Below the pieces are notes generated by a model. It did not search any database and was not told the DNA's origin. It saw nothing but the letters and a program-made list of their open reading frames with translations. A DNA stretch of 64,000 nt, from assembly GCF_003194085.1 (NCBI RefSeq), contig NZ_CP023994.1, forward strand, positions 1,302,001 through 1,366,000, read 5' to 3'. The position numbers and the translations under genes were made by a program. Source of the DNA: Aurantimicrobium photophilum. Its GTDB lineage: Bacteria; Actinomycetota; Actinomycetes; Actinomycetales; Microbacteriaceae. Below, piece after piece: positions 7,717 to 18,455 of the stretch (position 1 is its first letter; each line of letters opens with the position of its first letter).

Positions 7717-8982
7717 TTAGGGCGTCTCGTCTGTTTCGTGATGGGAATTGTCACGGGGAACAACAGGTCGAAGTCTTCGAGTAACTACGATGTACCCGAT
7801 AACTACAATCGTACCGAATCCAGCGAAAAACAATAACGGAACACCCACGGTGGTCAGCTGATACAGGGTTGGAAGCCCGGCAATATTCCCACTGTCGAAG
7901 GGTAATGGCAGTGGCGTGGCCGTGGAAGTGTCCCAGGGCTCGGGTGTGGTGGTGTTACTTCCACGGCGATAAAGCTTGATCCACTCTTCCAAAGACCCCA
8001 AAGGGTTCTTCTTGACCGTGGGGACATCTGCCGTCACTGCGGCATAGGCATTGATCTTGCCGTAGCCATAAATGGGGCTGGGAACCTCGCCCACGGGAGT
8101 AGCTGTCGAGATGATGCGGTTGATTACATTGTTGGCATCGAGCTCGGGGTGTGACGCACGAACCAGCGCCACCAAGCCGGCAACAATCGGAGTCGCCCCA
8201 CTGGAGCCAGACCACTTCATGTAGGCACCACCGGGTGCAACCCCAACGAGCGCTTCACTGGGTGCGGAAACACCTATGGTGATTCCTTGACTCGAGGCGT
8301 CATAGCTTGCTTCACCGTTGACGTCGAGACCAGCCACCGTCAGCACACCCGGAATCGTGGCGGGTGCACCCACCTCCGTGGTTCCTGCTCCACGGTTTCC
8401 TGCTGCGGCAACGATGACAACGTCATGCTCGAACGCATACATAAACGCGTCGTCCCAGCTGGGGGGCCATTCCAGGCTGTTTCGAGTCAGGGACATGTTG
8501 ATGACCTTGGCGCCTTGATCCACGGACCATTTGATGGCGTTAGCAATTTGCTCGTCTGAAGAGACCGCCGTGTTGTCTCCAAAAGCTACCGAGGCAGATA
8601 ACAGTTGTGCTGCGGGAGCAGTACCTATGACGCCGTTATTTCCACCTGTGCCACGGCCAGCCAAGACAGAGGCAACGAGCGTTCCGTGATCTGGAGACTC
8701 CCCTACTGGGGTGCGCCCATCGGGGGAACCCACACCTGAGAAGTCTGCACCGCCCACGACAGCCGCGTTGATGTCGGGGGCGTAGCCAATCCCGGAGTCA
8801 ATGACCGAAACCAGCACACCGTCTCCCTGGGTCACATCCCAGGCTTGGTAAAAGTTGTAGTCGCCCAACCAGTATTCGAAGTCACGAATGTAGTCCGCGC
8901 GGGCGGGGGTTGCCGAGAGCACTGCCAAAGCAGTGACGGCAAGGACAGAGAGGGAGGCTAAACCGCGTCGTAGTCGATGCAT
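7717..8982 (-). CDS. Secreted, membrane-anchored S8 subtilisin-like protease (mycosin-like)
   Basis: Subtilase with signal peptide (residues 1-29, TPARA cleavage-like), catalytic Asp62 (VIDSGIG), His99 (DHGTLVASV), oxyanion Asn195 (AAGN) and Ser261 (GSSGATPIVAG), then a linker rich in Thr/Pro and a C-terminal transmembrane helix (about residues 375-400) with a basic cytoplasmic tail. This is the layout of MycP proteases from type VII secretion loci, but no ESX genes are nearby. ATG 8982 is chosen because GAGG lies 7 nt upstream; the reading frame also allows GTG 8988. Its start overlaps the DUF501 gene by 25 nt, so these genes are probably co-transcribed. Confidence 0.88.
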   Translation of the reverse strand: MHRLRRGLASLSVLAVTALAVLSATPARADYIRDFEYWLGDYNFYQAWDVTQGDGVLVSVIDSGIGYAPDINAAVVGGADFSGVGSPDGRTPVGESPDHGTLVASVLAGRGTGGNNGVIGTAPAAQLLSASVAFGDNTAVSSDEQIANAIKWSVDQGAKVINMSLTRNSLEWPPSWDDAFMYAFEHDVVIVAAAGNRGAGTTEVGAPATIPGVLTVAGLDVNGEASYDASSQGITIGVSAPSEALVGVAPGGAYMKWSGSSGATPIVAGLVALVRASHPELDANNVINRIISTATPVGEVPSPIYGYGKINAYAAVTADVPTVKKNPLGSLEEWIKLYRRGSNTTTPEPWDTSTATPLPLPFDSGNIAGLPTLYQLTTVGVPLLFFAGFGTIVVIGYIVVTRRLRPVVPRDNSHHETDETP

Positions 8983-9470
8983 TGACACACCTCAGGTGAC
9001 CACGAAGACCTAGCCAGTGCAAGATCACCAATCGGGTTCACGCCAGGACCGGCAGCAAGTGCGTGACCGGCCAGCGCGTGCAGGCACTTCACGCGCACCG
9101 GCATACCGCCAGCAGAAATACCATCCAACTCAGGCACAACAGCAATGGATTCGCGGTCTGCGATGAACTGCTCATGCGCGACGAGATATTGCTTTTGCAT
9201 CTCTTCGTCAGCGTTCAAGATCTCAGTGAACTCAGCCATCACCTGGGTAGCTTCCAAGTCAGACATGGCAACCGTGGCAGCAGGGTGGGTGAGGTAGTAG
9301 AAGGTAGGGAACGGGGTTCCATCCGACAGCCTGGGCGCCGTGGCGACCACTGTCGGAGCACCACACACACAGCGTGCCGGAATACCTATGACATCGCGCG
9401 CGGGACGCCCAAGCTGCGCCGACACAATACGGATGTCGTCGTCGGTGGCAGGGTCAAATGGCGGGCGCAT
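8958..9470 (-). CDS. DUF501 domain-containing protein
   Basis: 170-residue cytosolic protein of the DUF501 family, of unknown function and conserved in actinobacteria next to the FtsB-like gene and enolase, as here. Visible family features: an N-terminal DIRIVSAQLGRPARDV, a four-Cys arrangement (RCVCGAPTVV, VKCLHALAGH and CQCI near the C terminus) suggesting a metal site, and FPTFYYLTHP. It sits 11 nt after the FtsB-like gene and overlaps the protease start. A metal-binding role is inference from the cysteines. Confidence 0.85.
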   Translation of the reverse strand: MRPPFDPATDDDIRIVSAQLGRPARDVIGIPARCVCGAPTVVATAPRLSDGTPFPTFYYLTHPAATVAMSDLEATQVMAEFTEILNADEEMQKQYLVAHEQFIADRESIAVVPELDGISAGGMPVRVKCLHALAGHALAAGPGVNPIGDLALARSSWSPEVCQCIDYDAV

Positions 9471-9481
9471 AGAAAGCTTTC

Positions 9482-9973
9482 TTACTGTGTGGGCTGAACT
9501 TGTTCCGGAGTGGGAGTACCCAAACCAGCAACAAGGAAAGATTTGAGCAGACCTGAGACCCAGTCAGTGCTGGTGTCTTGCAGAGAAGCAGTTGCCTTCT
9601 CACGCTTGAGGTCATCGATGGTGGCGTCGTTGATGACGAGGTAGCTGATTTCACCTGGCATGACGTAGTAGAGGCGATCACGTGCCTGAGCACGCACGTA
9701 GGCAGGGTCATCCCAGCGAGCGCGCTGCTTTTCCAAGTCCGTGATTTGAGAAGTTTTCAGATCAGCTTCAGCTTGCAGATCAGCAATAACCTGACGCTGC
9801 TCAATCCAAATCTTGATGTTGGGTGCGAGCACGAGCATGCCCAGCAGGGTCAGGCTCATAATCAAGATAGAAAAGCCCGACAGTCGAATACTGCCGAGCC
9901 AGACGCCCGCTTTCGTGGTTCCGGTGACCAAAGCCACCGGAACCTTACGAACGCGAACGTTTTTCTTAGCCAT
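9482..9973 (-). CDS. FtsB/DivIC-like septum formation initiator
   Basis: Bitopic cell-division protein: basic cytoplasmic N terminus, one transmembrane helix (about residues 33-55), then a coiled coil (IEQRQVIADLQAEADLK...) and the conserved RWDDPAYVRAQARDRLYYVMPGE block typical of DivIC/FtsB. It is predicted to bridge FtsL and FtsQ in the divisome. At 163 residues it is longer than E. coli FtsB, as usual in actinobacteria, with an extra C-terminal tail. It lies 17 nt downstream of enolase and 11 nt before DUF501; the enolase-ftsB-DUF501 order is standard in this group. Confidence 0.88.
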   Translation of the reverse strand: MAKKNVRVRKVPVALVTGTTKAGVWLGSIRLSGFSILIMSLTLLGMLVLAPNIKIWIEQRQVIADLQAEADLKTSQITDLEKQRARWDDPAYVRAQARDRLYYVMPGEISYLVINDATIDDLKREKATASLQDTSTDWVSGLLKSFLVAGLGTPTPEQVQPTQ

Positions 9974-9990
9974 AAAGGGCCAGTGACGCC

Positions 9991-11319
<1,329 letters not shown>

Positions 11320-11331
11320 TTACAAGTAATT

Positions 11332-12639
11332 CTAGGCGAGGTCCTTGAAGACCAAGTCTTTGGCACTCGTAGTCTGGGCAGAAACAAAGGCAAAGGAGCC
11401 AAATCCTGCTTCCCGAGCACGATCGAGCACGGGAGTGAGGTTCTTGGCACGCTTTTCGAGACGCACGCGCTTACCCGCAGCAATGAGCTCACTCTTGATG
11501 CCAATCAGTGTCGAAAGACTCAGATCAGCACTGTCCAGCACGGCATCGTGAACCAGCACGACGCTGTCTGAGACGTAAGCGCCGTCGACCTCGATGAGGT
11601 CAACAATGCGCTCAAAACCAATGGAGAAGCCCGCTGCAGGAACGTCTTGGCCCAGGAAGCGACCAATCATGCCGTCATAGCGACCGCCGCCACCGACGGA
11701 GGAACCGGACTCGGGGTGGGCAATCTCAAAGATGGTGCCCGTGTAATACCCCATGCCGCGAACCAGGGTGGGGTCGAAGCGCACCTCAACACCGGAAGGA
11801 AGCTCTGTCAACGACTTCGCCAGGGTTTCCAGGTCTGCCACGGCATCGGAATCGATGCCGTCAGGCAGGACGGAAAGAATGTCTGCGGTAGTCATCGGGA
11901 CACCACCAGAAGCCAGATGTGGCTCGATGCGTTCGAGCAGTCCGCCTAGCACCGCTGCTGCATCGGGGCCTGTTTCCGAGAGTTCTTTGACGACGCCCTC
12001 GGTGCCAATCTTGTCGAGTTTGTCGATCGAGATCAGGGCAGATCCGAAGCGCTCGGGGGCAAAACCGCAGTAATCGAGGATTCCCGCCAGGATGCGACGG
12101 TCATTGATGCGGATGGTGCAACCCTCAAGGCCCAGGGTGGAGAGAACAGCCGAGGTCGCCGTGATGAGCTCAACTTCAGCAAGTTGTCCTGCTTCACCAA
12201 TGATGTCGATGTCACACTGCACGAACTGGCGGTAGCGGCCCTTCTGGGGGCGTTCAGCTCGCCAGACCGGGGCAATCTGTATCGCACGGAACACCGAAGG
12301 AAGCTCAGCACGGTGCGTTGCATAGAACCGAGCCAAAGGCACAGTCAGATCAAAGCGCAGACCGAGGTCTGCTAAATCGTGTGCATCACCTGAGTTGGCA
12401 GCTGCTTCAAGAGCTTCCTTATCCAGACCACGCTTGAGCACGCTAAAGGCAAGCTTCTCGTTATCGCCACCGAGACCGGAGTGCAGGCGCTCAAAGTCTT
12501 CAACAACGGGAGTCTCGATTTCTTCAAAGCCATGGCTGGCGAAGACATCTCGAATGACACGTAAAGCGCGTTCGCGCTTTGCCTTGTCTGCAGGCAGGAA
12601 ATCCCGCATGCCACGGGGAGGAGATACGTCACGAGCCAT
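11332..12639 (-). CDS. hisS: Histidine--tRNA ligase
   Basis: Class II aminoacyl-tRNA synthetase. Motif 1 region PPRGMRDFLP at the N terminus, motif 2 with FRAIQIAPVWRAERPQKGRYRQF, the histidine-specific signature LVRGMGYYTGTIFEI, and motif 3 GGGRYDGMIGRFLG followed by GFSIGFER. The C-terminal anticodon-binding domain is short but present. ATG 12639 is preferred (family start MARDVSPPRG); the ORF extension upstream would overlap mazG, whose stop lies 4 nt before this ATG. The tight spacing indicates co-transcription with mazG. Confidence 0.96.
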   Translation of the reverse strand: MARDVSPPRGMRDFLPADKAKRERALRVIRDVFASHGFEEIETPVVEDFERLHSGLGGDNEKLAFSVLKRGLDKEALEAAANSGDAHDLADLGLRFDLTVPLARFYATHRAELPSVFRAIQIAPVWRAERPQKGRYRQFVQCDIDIIGEAGQLAEVELITATSAVLSTLGLEGCTIRINDRRILAGILDYCGFAPERFGSALISIDKLDKIGTEGVVKELSETGPDAAAVLGGLLERIEPHLASGGVPMTTADILSVLPDGIDSDAVADLETLAKSLTELPSGVEVRFDPTLVRGMGYYTGTIFEIAHPESGSSVGGGGRYDGMIGRFLGQDVPAAGFSIGFERIVDLIEVDGAYVSDSVVLVHDAVLDSADLSLSTLIGIKSELIAAGKRVRLEKRAKNLTPVLDRAREAGFGSFAFVSAQTTSAKDLVFKDLA

Positions 12640-12643
12640 GTAT

Positions 12644-13306
12644 CTATTCTGCCTCTCGAATGTCTTCCTGGAGTTCACGCAGTCTCACACGCAGAGCTTT
12701 CTCAGCATCAATGCCCTGCTCACGTGCAGAGGAGACAATGCTCAGCAGAATGCTGCCGACTTCGTCTTCATCTGCCCAGATGGGTGGATCGGGCAGGTGT
12801 TGCTTCTCGAGACCCACCTTTTCTGCCTTGCCGAGGAGTTTTTCGGCGAGCGCGAGGGCAGGCATGGACTGCGGAATGCCATCCAGGGTGGAGGTTCGTC
12901 CGGGCTTTTCTTGTTTCTTGAGGTCATCCCAGACCGCCATGACATCGTCGGCTGTTTCTAGCTTGTTTTCGCCAAAAACGTGAGGGTGACGCCCCACCAT
13001 CTTGGCGGTCATGTGGGCGGCAACATCTTGGATGTCGAATTCTTCACCGGGAGTGGTGGAGGCGAGGTCGGCGTGGAAGATCACTTGATAGAGCACGTCA
13101 CCAAGCTCTTCGATCATCTCCTCACGATTACCTGACTCAATGGCGTCAATGAGCTCATAAGTCTCTTCGACCAAGTACTTGATGAGGGACTCGTGAGTCT
13201 GCTCAGCATCCCAGGGGCATCCACCTGGCGCGCGCAGGACAGCCATTACCTCGATGAGTTCATCGAGTTTGGATTGTTCTTTCTTCTCTATCTGGTCGTC
13301 ACTCAT
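12644..13306 (-). CDS. mazG: MazG family nucleoside triphosphate pyrophosphohydrolase
   Basis: House-cleaning NTP pyrophosphatase. The MazG fold is clear: LRAPGGCPWDAEQTHESL, the EETYELIDAI and EELGDVLYQVIFHADLA metal-binding pairs (ExxE and ExxD), and NPH-like segment VGRHPHVFGE. The C-terminal second MazG-like half is partly preserved, as in actinobacterial single-copy forms. It overlaps the upstream small membrane gene by 4 nt and is followed by hisS after 4 nt, making a membrane protein-mazG-hisS operon. Confidence 0.93.
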   Translation of the reverse strand: MSDDQIEKKEQSKLDELIEVMAVLRAPGGCPWDAEQTHESLIKYLVEETYELIDAIESGNREEMIEELGDVLYQVIFHADLASTTPGEEFDIQDVAAHMTAKMVGRHPHVFGENKLETADDVMAVWDDLKKQEKPGRTSTLDGIPQSMPALALAEKLLGKAEKVGLEKQHLPDPPIWADEDEVGSILLSIVSSAREQGIDAEKALRVRLRELQEDIREAE

Positions 13307-13731
13307 TTGTTCTTCTCCAGATACACATCACGCATGCCCCAACGATATGCAGTGACATAAGCAATTGCCACAATCAGTCCTGGGGCAACGACGATGGGCA
13401 GAAAGGCAAGCTCCGTGCCGACGGTGAAGGCTTGTAGCAGTGCAAAGATGGCGAAGCCAATACCGGCTAGGCCTGGACGATTCCAGCCCACCACCGTGAA
13501 CAGCAAGATGGCCACGGCAGGAAACAGGTGAGTCCACACTGCCCAGGTGTAGATCAGGCTGGGGTTTGATGCACCGCCAAGCATGGGTTCTTGCCGTGCC
13601 TGTGATTCATCCCACCAGGCAGTGAAATACAGTGCCGTGACCGCGAGAGCAAGGACACGTGAGGTCCAGATAGCGGCGACATAGCGTGTGCTTGTCACTC
13701 CTCGAAGTGAGGAGAAGATGGGGCTGGTCAT
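13303..13731 (-). CDS. Four-TM membrane protein of unknown function
   Basis: 142-residue integral membrane protein with about four hydrophobic helices (roughly residues 14-38, 55-77, 82-105 and 110-130) and a basic C terminus RWGMRDVYLEKNK. I do not recognise a family. ATG 13731 is chosen for its strong GGAGGG 7 nt upstream; a longer ORF to 13767 lacks such a site. The stop overlaps the mazG start (ATGA), so it is translationally coupled to mazG. The context gives no functional clue beyond co-expression. Confidence 0.75.
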   Translation of the reverse strand: MTSPIFSSLRGVTSTRYVAAIWTSRVLALAVTALYFTAWWDESQARQEPMLGGASNPSLIYTWAVWTHLFPAVAILLFTVVGWNRPGLAGIGFAIFALLQAFTVGTELAFLPIVVAPGLIVAIAYVTAYRWGMRDVYLEKNK

Positions 13732-13800
13732 CAGTTTCCCTCCAGATGTACAGCCCCATCCTCTCACCGAGTCAAAGAGACAATGGCCCGGTTCACTCGT

Positions 13801-13818
13801 CCGACAATAAAATGTCGG
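13801..13818. terminator. Hairpin after pckG, weak terminator candidate
   Basis: CCGACA/TGTCGG perfect 6-bp stem with an A/T loop, 17 nt beyond the pckG stop. There is no clear U-run on the minus strand, so termination strength is doubtful. It lies between the convergent-side end of pckG and the promoter region of the membrane protein-mazG-hisS operon. Confidence 0.35.
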
Positions 13819-13834
13819 TTATGGCTCAGTAGTT

Positions 13835-15709
13835 CTACGTGGTGAGACGTCCTCGTAGCTGAGCCAGTTCATCGGTGAGCGCAGCTGGAACGCGCTCGCC
13901 AAACTTGTCGAAGTACTCCTCGGTGAGGTCGCACTCTGCGGTCCACATGTTGCGGTCCACATGGAAAAGCTTCTCCATGGCCTCGTCCGAGACATCCAGG
14001 CCTTCGAGGTTGAAGGTGCCGGCGGCAGGAACACGGCCCATAGGTGCGTTCTCAGTGGCGACGTCGCCGTCGACGCGGCGTGCAATCCACTCGAGAACAC
14101 GGGAGTTCTCACCAAAGCCAGGCCACAGGAAGGAACCATCGGCATCCTTGCGGAACCAGTTGACCTGGAAGATGGAAGGAGCCTTGTTGCCCAAGGTCTT
14201 ACCGATCTCGAGCCAGTGACCCCAGTAGTCGGCCATGTTGTAGCCACAGAAGGGAAGCATGGCGAAGGGGTCGCGGCGCAGATCGCCCACGGTTCCTTCA
14301 GCAGCTGCTGTCTGTTCGCTCGACATGGTGGCGCCGATGAAGACACCGTGCTGCCAGTCGAAGGCTTCGGCAACGAGAGGAATGTTGGTTGCACGGCGAC
14401 CACCAAAGATGATGGCATCCAGTGGCACACCAGCGTTTTCGTACCATTCCTCGGAGAGGGTGGGGCACTGCTGAATGGGCACCGTGAAGCGAGAGTTGGG
14501 GTGAGCAGCCGGACGACCCGAATCGGGAGTCCACTCTTCACCACGCCAGTCAATGAGGTGATCAGGAGTAGCTTCGGTCATACCCTCCCACCAGACGTCG
14601 CCGTCATCGGTGAGTGCCACGTTCGTGAAGATGGTGTTGGAGGCCACAGTATCCATCGCGACAGGGTTGGTCTTTTCGCCGGTGCCAGGAGCAACACCGA
14701 AGAAGCCTGCTTCAGGGTTGATTGCAAAGAGGCGACCGTCTGCGCCGGGGCGCAACCAGGCAATGTCGTCACCGATGGTCTCGGCCTTCCAGCCGGGGAC
14801 GGTGGGACGGAGCATCGCGAGGTTGGTCTTGCCACAGGCCGAAGGGAAGGCCGCAGCCATGTGGTACGCCTTGCCCTCGGGCGAAGTGAGCTTGAGGATG
14901 AGCATGTGCTCAGCGAGCCAGCCTTCCTGCAGACCCATGAAGGAACCTATGCGTAGTGAGAAGCACTTCTTGGACAGCAGAGCGTTTCCGCCGTAACCAG
15001 AACCGAAGGACCAGATCTCACGAGTCTCAGGGAAGTGGCAGATGTACTTGGTGGAGTTCGAAGGCCAGGCAACGTCGGCAACGCGGCGACCGGTTGCATC
15101 AACCAGCGGCGCACCCACCGAGTGAACGGCAGGAACCCACGGGGTCTTCTCATCGATCTGAGCCAAAGCGTCAAAGCCCATGCGAGTCATGATGCGCAGG
15201 TTGAGCACAGCGTAAGGAGAATCCGTGAGCTGGATACCCACTTGAGAAATAGGACCGCCGTAGGGACCCATGGAGAAAGGTACGACGTACATCGTGCGGC
15301 CGCGCATGGAACCGTCAAAGAGTCCACGCAGCTCTTCGTTCATCTCGTCAGGGTCGCGCCAGTTGTTAGTCGGACCAGCATCTGCTTCGTTGACGGAGCA
15401 GATGAAGGTGCGGTCTTCGACTCGCGCAACGTCGTCAGGGTCAGAGCGAACCAAGAAAGAGTTGGGACGCTTCTGGGCGTTGAGAGGAATCATGGAACCT
15501 GCGTCAACGAGAAGCTTGGTCAAGCGGTGCCATTCAGCATCGGAACCGTCGCACCATTCGATGCGCTCAGGCTTGGTCAGCTTGGCAATGTCCGCTACCC
15601 AGTGCAGCAGTGCACGCTGCGTGACGAAGGGAGGAGCGTTGAGGTCAGTGGCGATGGGCACCTCAGGCTGAACGATGGGTTCTGTCCGAGTGAGGTCTGC
15701 GATCGACAT
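13835..15709 (-). CDS. pckG: Phosphoenolpyruvate carboxykinase (GTP)
   Basis: Gluconeogenic GTP-dependent PEPCK (oxaloacetate plus GTP to PEP). The roughly 624-residue length matches the family. Visible motifs: P-loop [15 protein letters not shown] with the reactive cysteine, kinase-2-like [20 protein letters not shown], and the PEP/nucleotide segments [25 protein letters not shown]. Start ATG 15709 has AAGGAG 6 nt upstream; upstream in-frame codons are ignored. It is divergent from a RamB-like regulator at 15843, a family known to control acetate and gluconeogenic genes, so regulation from the shared 133-nt region is likely. Confidence 0.96.
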   Translation of the reverse strand: MSIADLTRTEPIVQPEVPIATDLNAPPFVTQRALLHWVADIAKLTKPERIEWCDGSDAEWHRLTKLLVDAGSMIPLNAQKRPNSFLVRSDPDDVARVEDRTFICSVNEADAGPTNNWRDPDEMNEELRGLFDGSMRGRTMYVVPFSMGPYGGPISQVGIQLTDSPYAVLNLRIMTRMGFDALAQIDEKTPWVPAVHSVGAPLVDATGRRVADVAWPSNSTKYICHFPETREIWSFGSGYGGNALLSKKCFSLRIGSFMGLQEGWLAEHMLILKLTSPEGKAYHMAAAFPSACGKTNLAMLRPTVPGWKAETIGDDIAWLRPGADGRLFAINPEAGFFGVAPGTGEKTNPVAMDTVASNTIFTNVALTDDGDVWWEGMTEATPDHLIDWRGEEWTPDSGRPAAHPNSRFTVPIQQCPTLSEEWYENAGVPLDAIIFGGRRATNIPLVAEAFDWQHGVFIGATMSSEQTAAAEGTVGDLRRDPFAMLPFCGYNMADYWGHWLEIGKTLGNKAPSIFQVNWFRKDADGSFLWPGFGENSRVLEWIARRVDGDVATENAPMGRVPAAGTFNLEGLDVSDEAMEKLFHVDRNMWTAECDLTEEYFDKFGERVPAALTDELAQLRGRLTT

Positions 15710-15842
15710 CTGAGTCTCCTTTGTCTCACCCAAGCTTCGAGGGAAGTAAAACTTGGTGATATTTCAAGTATTCACCCCTGTATACAAAAATGTTCACCGT
15801 TTTTACTAGAAATAATCGCGGTTTTTCTCGTATTGTAAAGAA
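15710..15842. promoter_or_regulatory. Divergent promoter region pckG / ramB-like
   Basis: AT-rich 133-nt region between divergent genes. A -10-like TATTGT lies just before the regulator ATG, giving a very short leader. A partial inverted repeat (CCAAG...CTTGG) flanks the pckG-proximal part. I could not find a convincing RamB consensus. Confidence 0.5.
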
Positions 15843-17282
15843 ATGGCCACTGACATGATGATTTTGGGCAAACGCATCAAGCACTTCCGCATTACCGCGG
15901 GAATGACCTTGGAACAGCTCGGCGACGCCGTTGGCGTTGTGCCGAGCCAGCTTTCCCTGATTGAGAACGGCAAGCGCGAACCCAAGCTGTCGCTTCTCAA
16001 TGCCATTGCGAGCTCACTCAGTGTCACCGTGCCTGAACTTCTCAGCACCGAGGCTCCTGACCGCCGATCAGAGCTCGAGATTGAACTCGACCGCCTGCAG
16101 CAGTCCGAGCTCTACACCGCGCTCAACCTCCCCACCGTGCGCAGCACTAAAGGACTCAGTGATGAGGCACTCGAAGCCATCGTCGGCCTCCACAAAGAAA
16201 TGGAGCGTCGCTCACGCCAATCCATTGCCACCCCGGAAGAGGCACGTCGTGCCAACACCGAACTGCAAGCGATTATGCGCGAGAAGAACAACTACCTGCC
16301 CGAACTTGATGAGTTGGCAGAAGATCTGGTCAAGCGCACCGGACACGAAACCGGTGCCCTCATGCACCGCACCGTGGCAGAGATGGCAAACCTCCTCGGC
16401 TTTGAACTGATCTTCGTAGATGACCTGCCCAGCTCAGCTCGTTCGGTAACTGATACAGCCAATGGCCGTATCTACCTGCCCCCCGCCTCTATTCCGGGCG
16501 GTCACGGCCTGCGCGCAATGGCTTTGCAAGCCATGGCTCACCGCGTGCTGGGGCATGAGAAGCCACACACCTATGCCGAGTTCCTCAAGCAACGCCTCGA
16601 GATCAACTACTTCGCGGCAGCCTGCCTGATGCCGCGTTCACGTTCGGTGGCATTCCTGCAAAACGCCAAGAAAGAACGCAATATTGCTATCGAGGACTTC
16701 CGTGACGCCTTTGGCGTGACGCACGAAGCAGCAGCCCTGCGCTTTACTAACCTTGCTACTGAGCACCTGGGGCTCAGGACCCACTTCCTGCGCGTGAACC
16801 AGGGTGAAGGTATTTTCCGCGGCTACGCCAACGACGGCCTCCGCATCCCAGCAGATGCGAATGGCTCGATCGAGGGTCAGGTTGTCTGCCGCAAGTGGCC
16901 GGCACGTGTGGCTTTCGAGCGCACCAACCGCACAAACGAGTTCTACCAATACACCGACACTCCTGGCGGTACCTTCTGGGACTCCACCCAGACCGGAACC
17001 GGTGAGAAGGAAGTCTTCTCGATTAGCGTCGGCGTTCCCTTCGACGACGCCAAGTGGTTCCGTGGACGCGACACAGACAACCGCGAAGTCTCCACCTGCC
17101 CCAATGAGAACTGCTGCAAGGTTCCCGCCGAAGATCTGACCAACCGCTGGTCAGGCAAGGCATGGCCCAGTGCGCGTATGCACGCGCACGTGCTCTCTCC
17201 CCTGCCGTCTGGAACCTTCCCCGGCGTGGATGACAACGAGCTCTTTGCCTTCCTCGAGCGCCACGCTAACGCCGGCGCCTAG
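15843..17282 (+). CDS. RamB/ScfR-type XRE transcriptional regulator
   Basis: 479-residue regulator of the short-chain fatty acid regulator family (RamB, PrpR, ScfR). An N-terminal XRE helix-turn-helix (about residues 8-62: GKRIKHFRITAGMTLEQLGD, SQLSLIENGKREP) is followed by a central IrrE/ImmA-like domain with AMAHRVLGHEKPH and FAAACLMPRS, and a C-terminal DUF2083-like region with the Cys cluster STCPNENCCKVP. Members sense acetyl/propionyl-CoA and control glyoxylate/gluconeogenic genes. Its position opposite pckG supports a role in PEPCK control; the effector is inference. nhaA begins 9 nt downstream, probably co-transcribed. Confidence 0.85.
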   Translation: MATDMMILGKRIKHFRITAGMTLEQLGDAVGVVPSQLSLIENGKREPKLSLLNAIASSLSVTVPELLSTEAPDRRSELEIELDRLQQSELYTALNLPTVRSTKGLSDEALEAIVGLHKEMERRSRQSIATPEEARRANTELQAIMREKNNYLPELDELAEDLVKRTGHETGALMHRTVAEMANLLGFELIFVDDLPSSARSVTDTANGRIYLPPASIPGGHGLRAMALQAMAHRVLGHEKPHTYAEFLKQRLEINYFAAACLMPRSRSVAFLQNAKKERNIAIEDFRDAFGVTHEAAALRFTNLATEHLGLRTHFLRVNQGEGIFRGYANDGLRIPADANGSIEGQVVCRKWPARVAFERTNRTNEFYQYTDTPGGTFWDSTQTGTGEKEVFSISVGVPFDDAKWFRGRDTDNREVSTCPNENCCKVPAEDLTNRWSGKAWPSARMHAHVLSPLPSGTFPGVDDNELFAFLERHANAGA

Positions 17283-17291
17283 GCTAGAACT

Positions 17292-18455
17292 ATGGCCAGA
17301 GTCAGCATGCGCACAATTTTTCGATCCGAACGCTATGCCGCCATCTCGTTGGCCGCAGCTGCCGTTCTCGGTTTAGTACTGGCCAATTCTGTTGCCGGCC
17401 CTGGCCTGATCGAACTCTTCGCTAGCCACATTGGCTTTCCGGCACTCGAGCTCGACCTCAGCATTGGCCACTGGATCACCGACGGCCTGTTGGTGATCTT
17501 CTTCTTCATCGTGGCGGTGGAACTGCGGCACGAACTTACTGTGGGTGAACTCAACTCAGTCAAGCATGCACTCGCCCCCGGGATCGCTGCCGTGGGCGGT
17601 GTGGTTGTTCCTGCTGCGCTGTATCTCGCCATTGCTGGACCTGACTTTGCCCAAGGTTGGCCGATCCCCACGGCAACAGATATTGCCTTTGCGCTCGGTC
17701 TGATTGCTTTGGTGGGTCGCGGGCTGCCTGGACGTATTCGTGTCTTCTTGCTCGCCCTGGCTGTGCTCGATGACCTCATCGCGATTCTCATCATCGCGGT
17801 GTTCTTTAGTCACAGCATTGATCTCCTAGCACTGGGCATGGCCGTTGTTGCCGTCTATCTGTTCCGGTTCATTGGCTGCGAAGGGCGTATTTCGAACCCT
17901 CGACTTCGAACGATACTTCTGGTTGTGGTGGCACTCTTCGCCTGGTACTTCACCTTCCTTTCCGGCGTGCACGCCACCATCGCAGGTGTTGCTCTGGGCT
18001 TGGTACTGAACCCCAAGCTCGCATCGAAAGCAGCACATGCTCTTCAGCCCGTGACCAATGCTGCGATCTTGCCGCTCTTTGCTTTCGCTTCGGCGCTCGT
18101 TGTTATTCCAGCGGTCTCCCCTGCAGAACTCAGCCCTGCATTCTGGGGTGTTGCTGTGGGACTACCCGTGGGCAAGATCATCGGCATCATGATTGCCGGC
18201 AGCATCGTGGCACTGATAGCCAAGCGTGGCGAGGCCACCGAGACACTCATTCGCGGCTGGGACTTGCTCACCGTCGCTGCCGTTGCCGGTATTGGGTTCA
18301 CGGTGTCACTGCTCATGAACGAGCTAGCTTTTGCCGGCAATGACGCTATCCGCGATGAGGGCGTGCTGGCCGTTCTAGTCGGATCGGCTATAGCAATTGT
18401 GATTGGTGGCGCTCTGGTTAGCTGGCGTTCTCACCACTATCGGAAGCAGCACTAA
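17292..18455 (+). CDS. nhaA: Na+/H+ antiporter NhaA
   Basis: Electrogenic sodium/proton antiporter of the inner membrane, about twelve hydrophobic segments in 387 residues. The family hallmarks are present: IFFFIVAVELRHEL, PTATDIAFALG, the transport Asp pair in AVLDDLIAI, and FTFLSGVHATIAGVALG, plus the late AGIGFTVSLLMNELAF segment. It starts 9 nt after the RamB-like gene. Its 3' end overlaps the convergent mfd gene by 38 nt, so transcripts from the two strands must overlap. Confidence 0.94.
   Translation: MARVSMRTIFRSERYAAISLAAAAVLGLVLANSVAGPGLIELFASHIGFPALELDLSIGHWITDGLLVIFFFIVAVELRHELTVGELNSVKHALAPGIAAVGGVVVPAALYLAIAGPDFAQGWPIPTATDIAFALGLIALVGRGLPGRIRVFLLALAVLDDLIAILIIAVFFSHSIDLLALGMAVVAVYLFRFIGCEGRISNPRLRTILLVVVALFAWYFTFLSGVHATIAGVALGLVLNPKLASKAAHALQPVTNAAILPLFAFASALVVIPAVSPAELSPAFWGVAVGLPVGKIIGIMIAGSIVALIAKRGEATETLIRGWDLLTVAAVAGIGFTVSLLMNELAFAGNDAIRDEGVLAVLVGSAIAIVIGGALVSWRSHHYRKQH

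Noticed and set aside
13961-14956. 331-codon plus-strand open frame inside pckG
   Set aside because: Antisense of a fully conserved PEP carboxykinase, with no family motifs or ribosome site.
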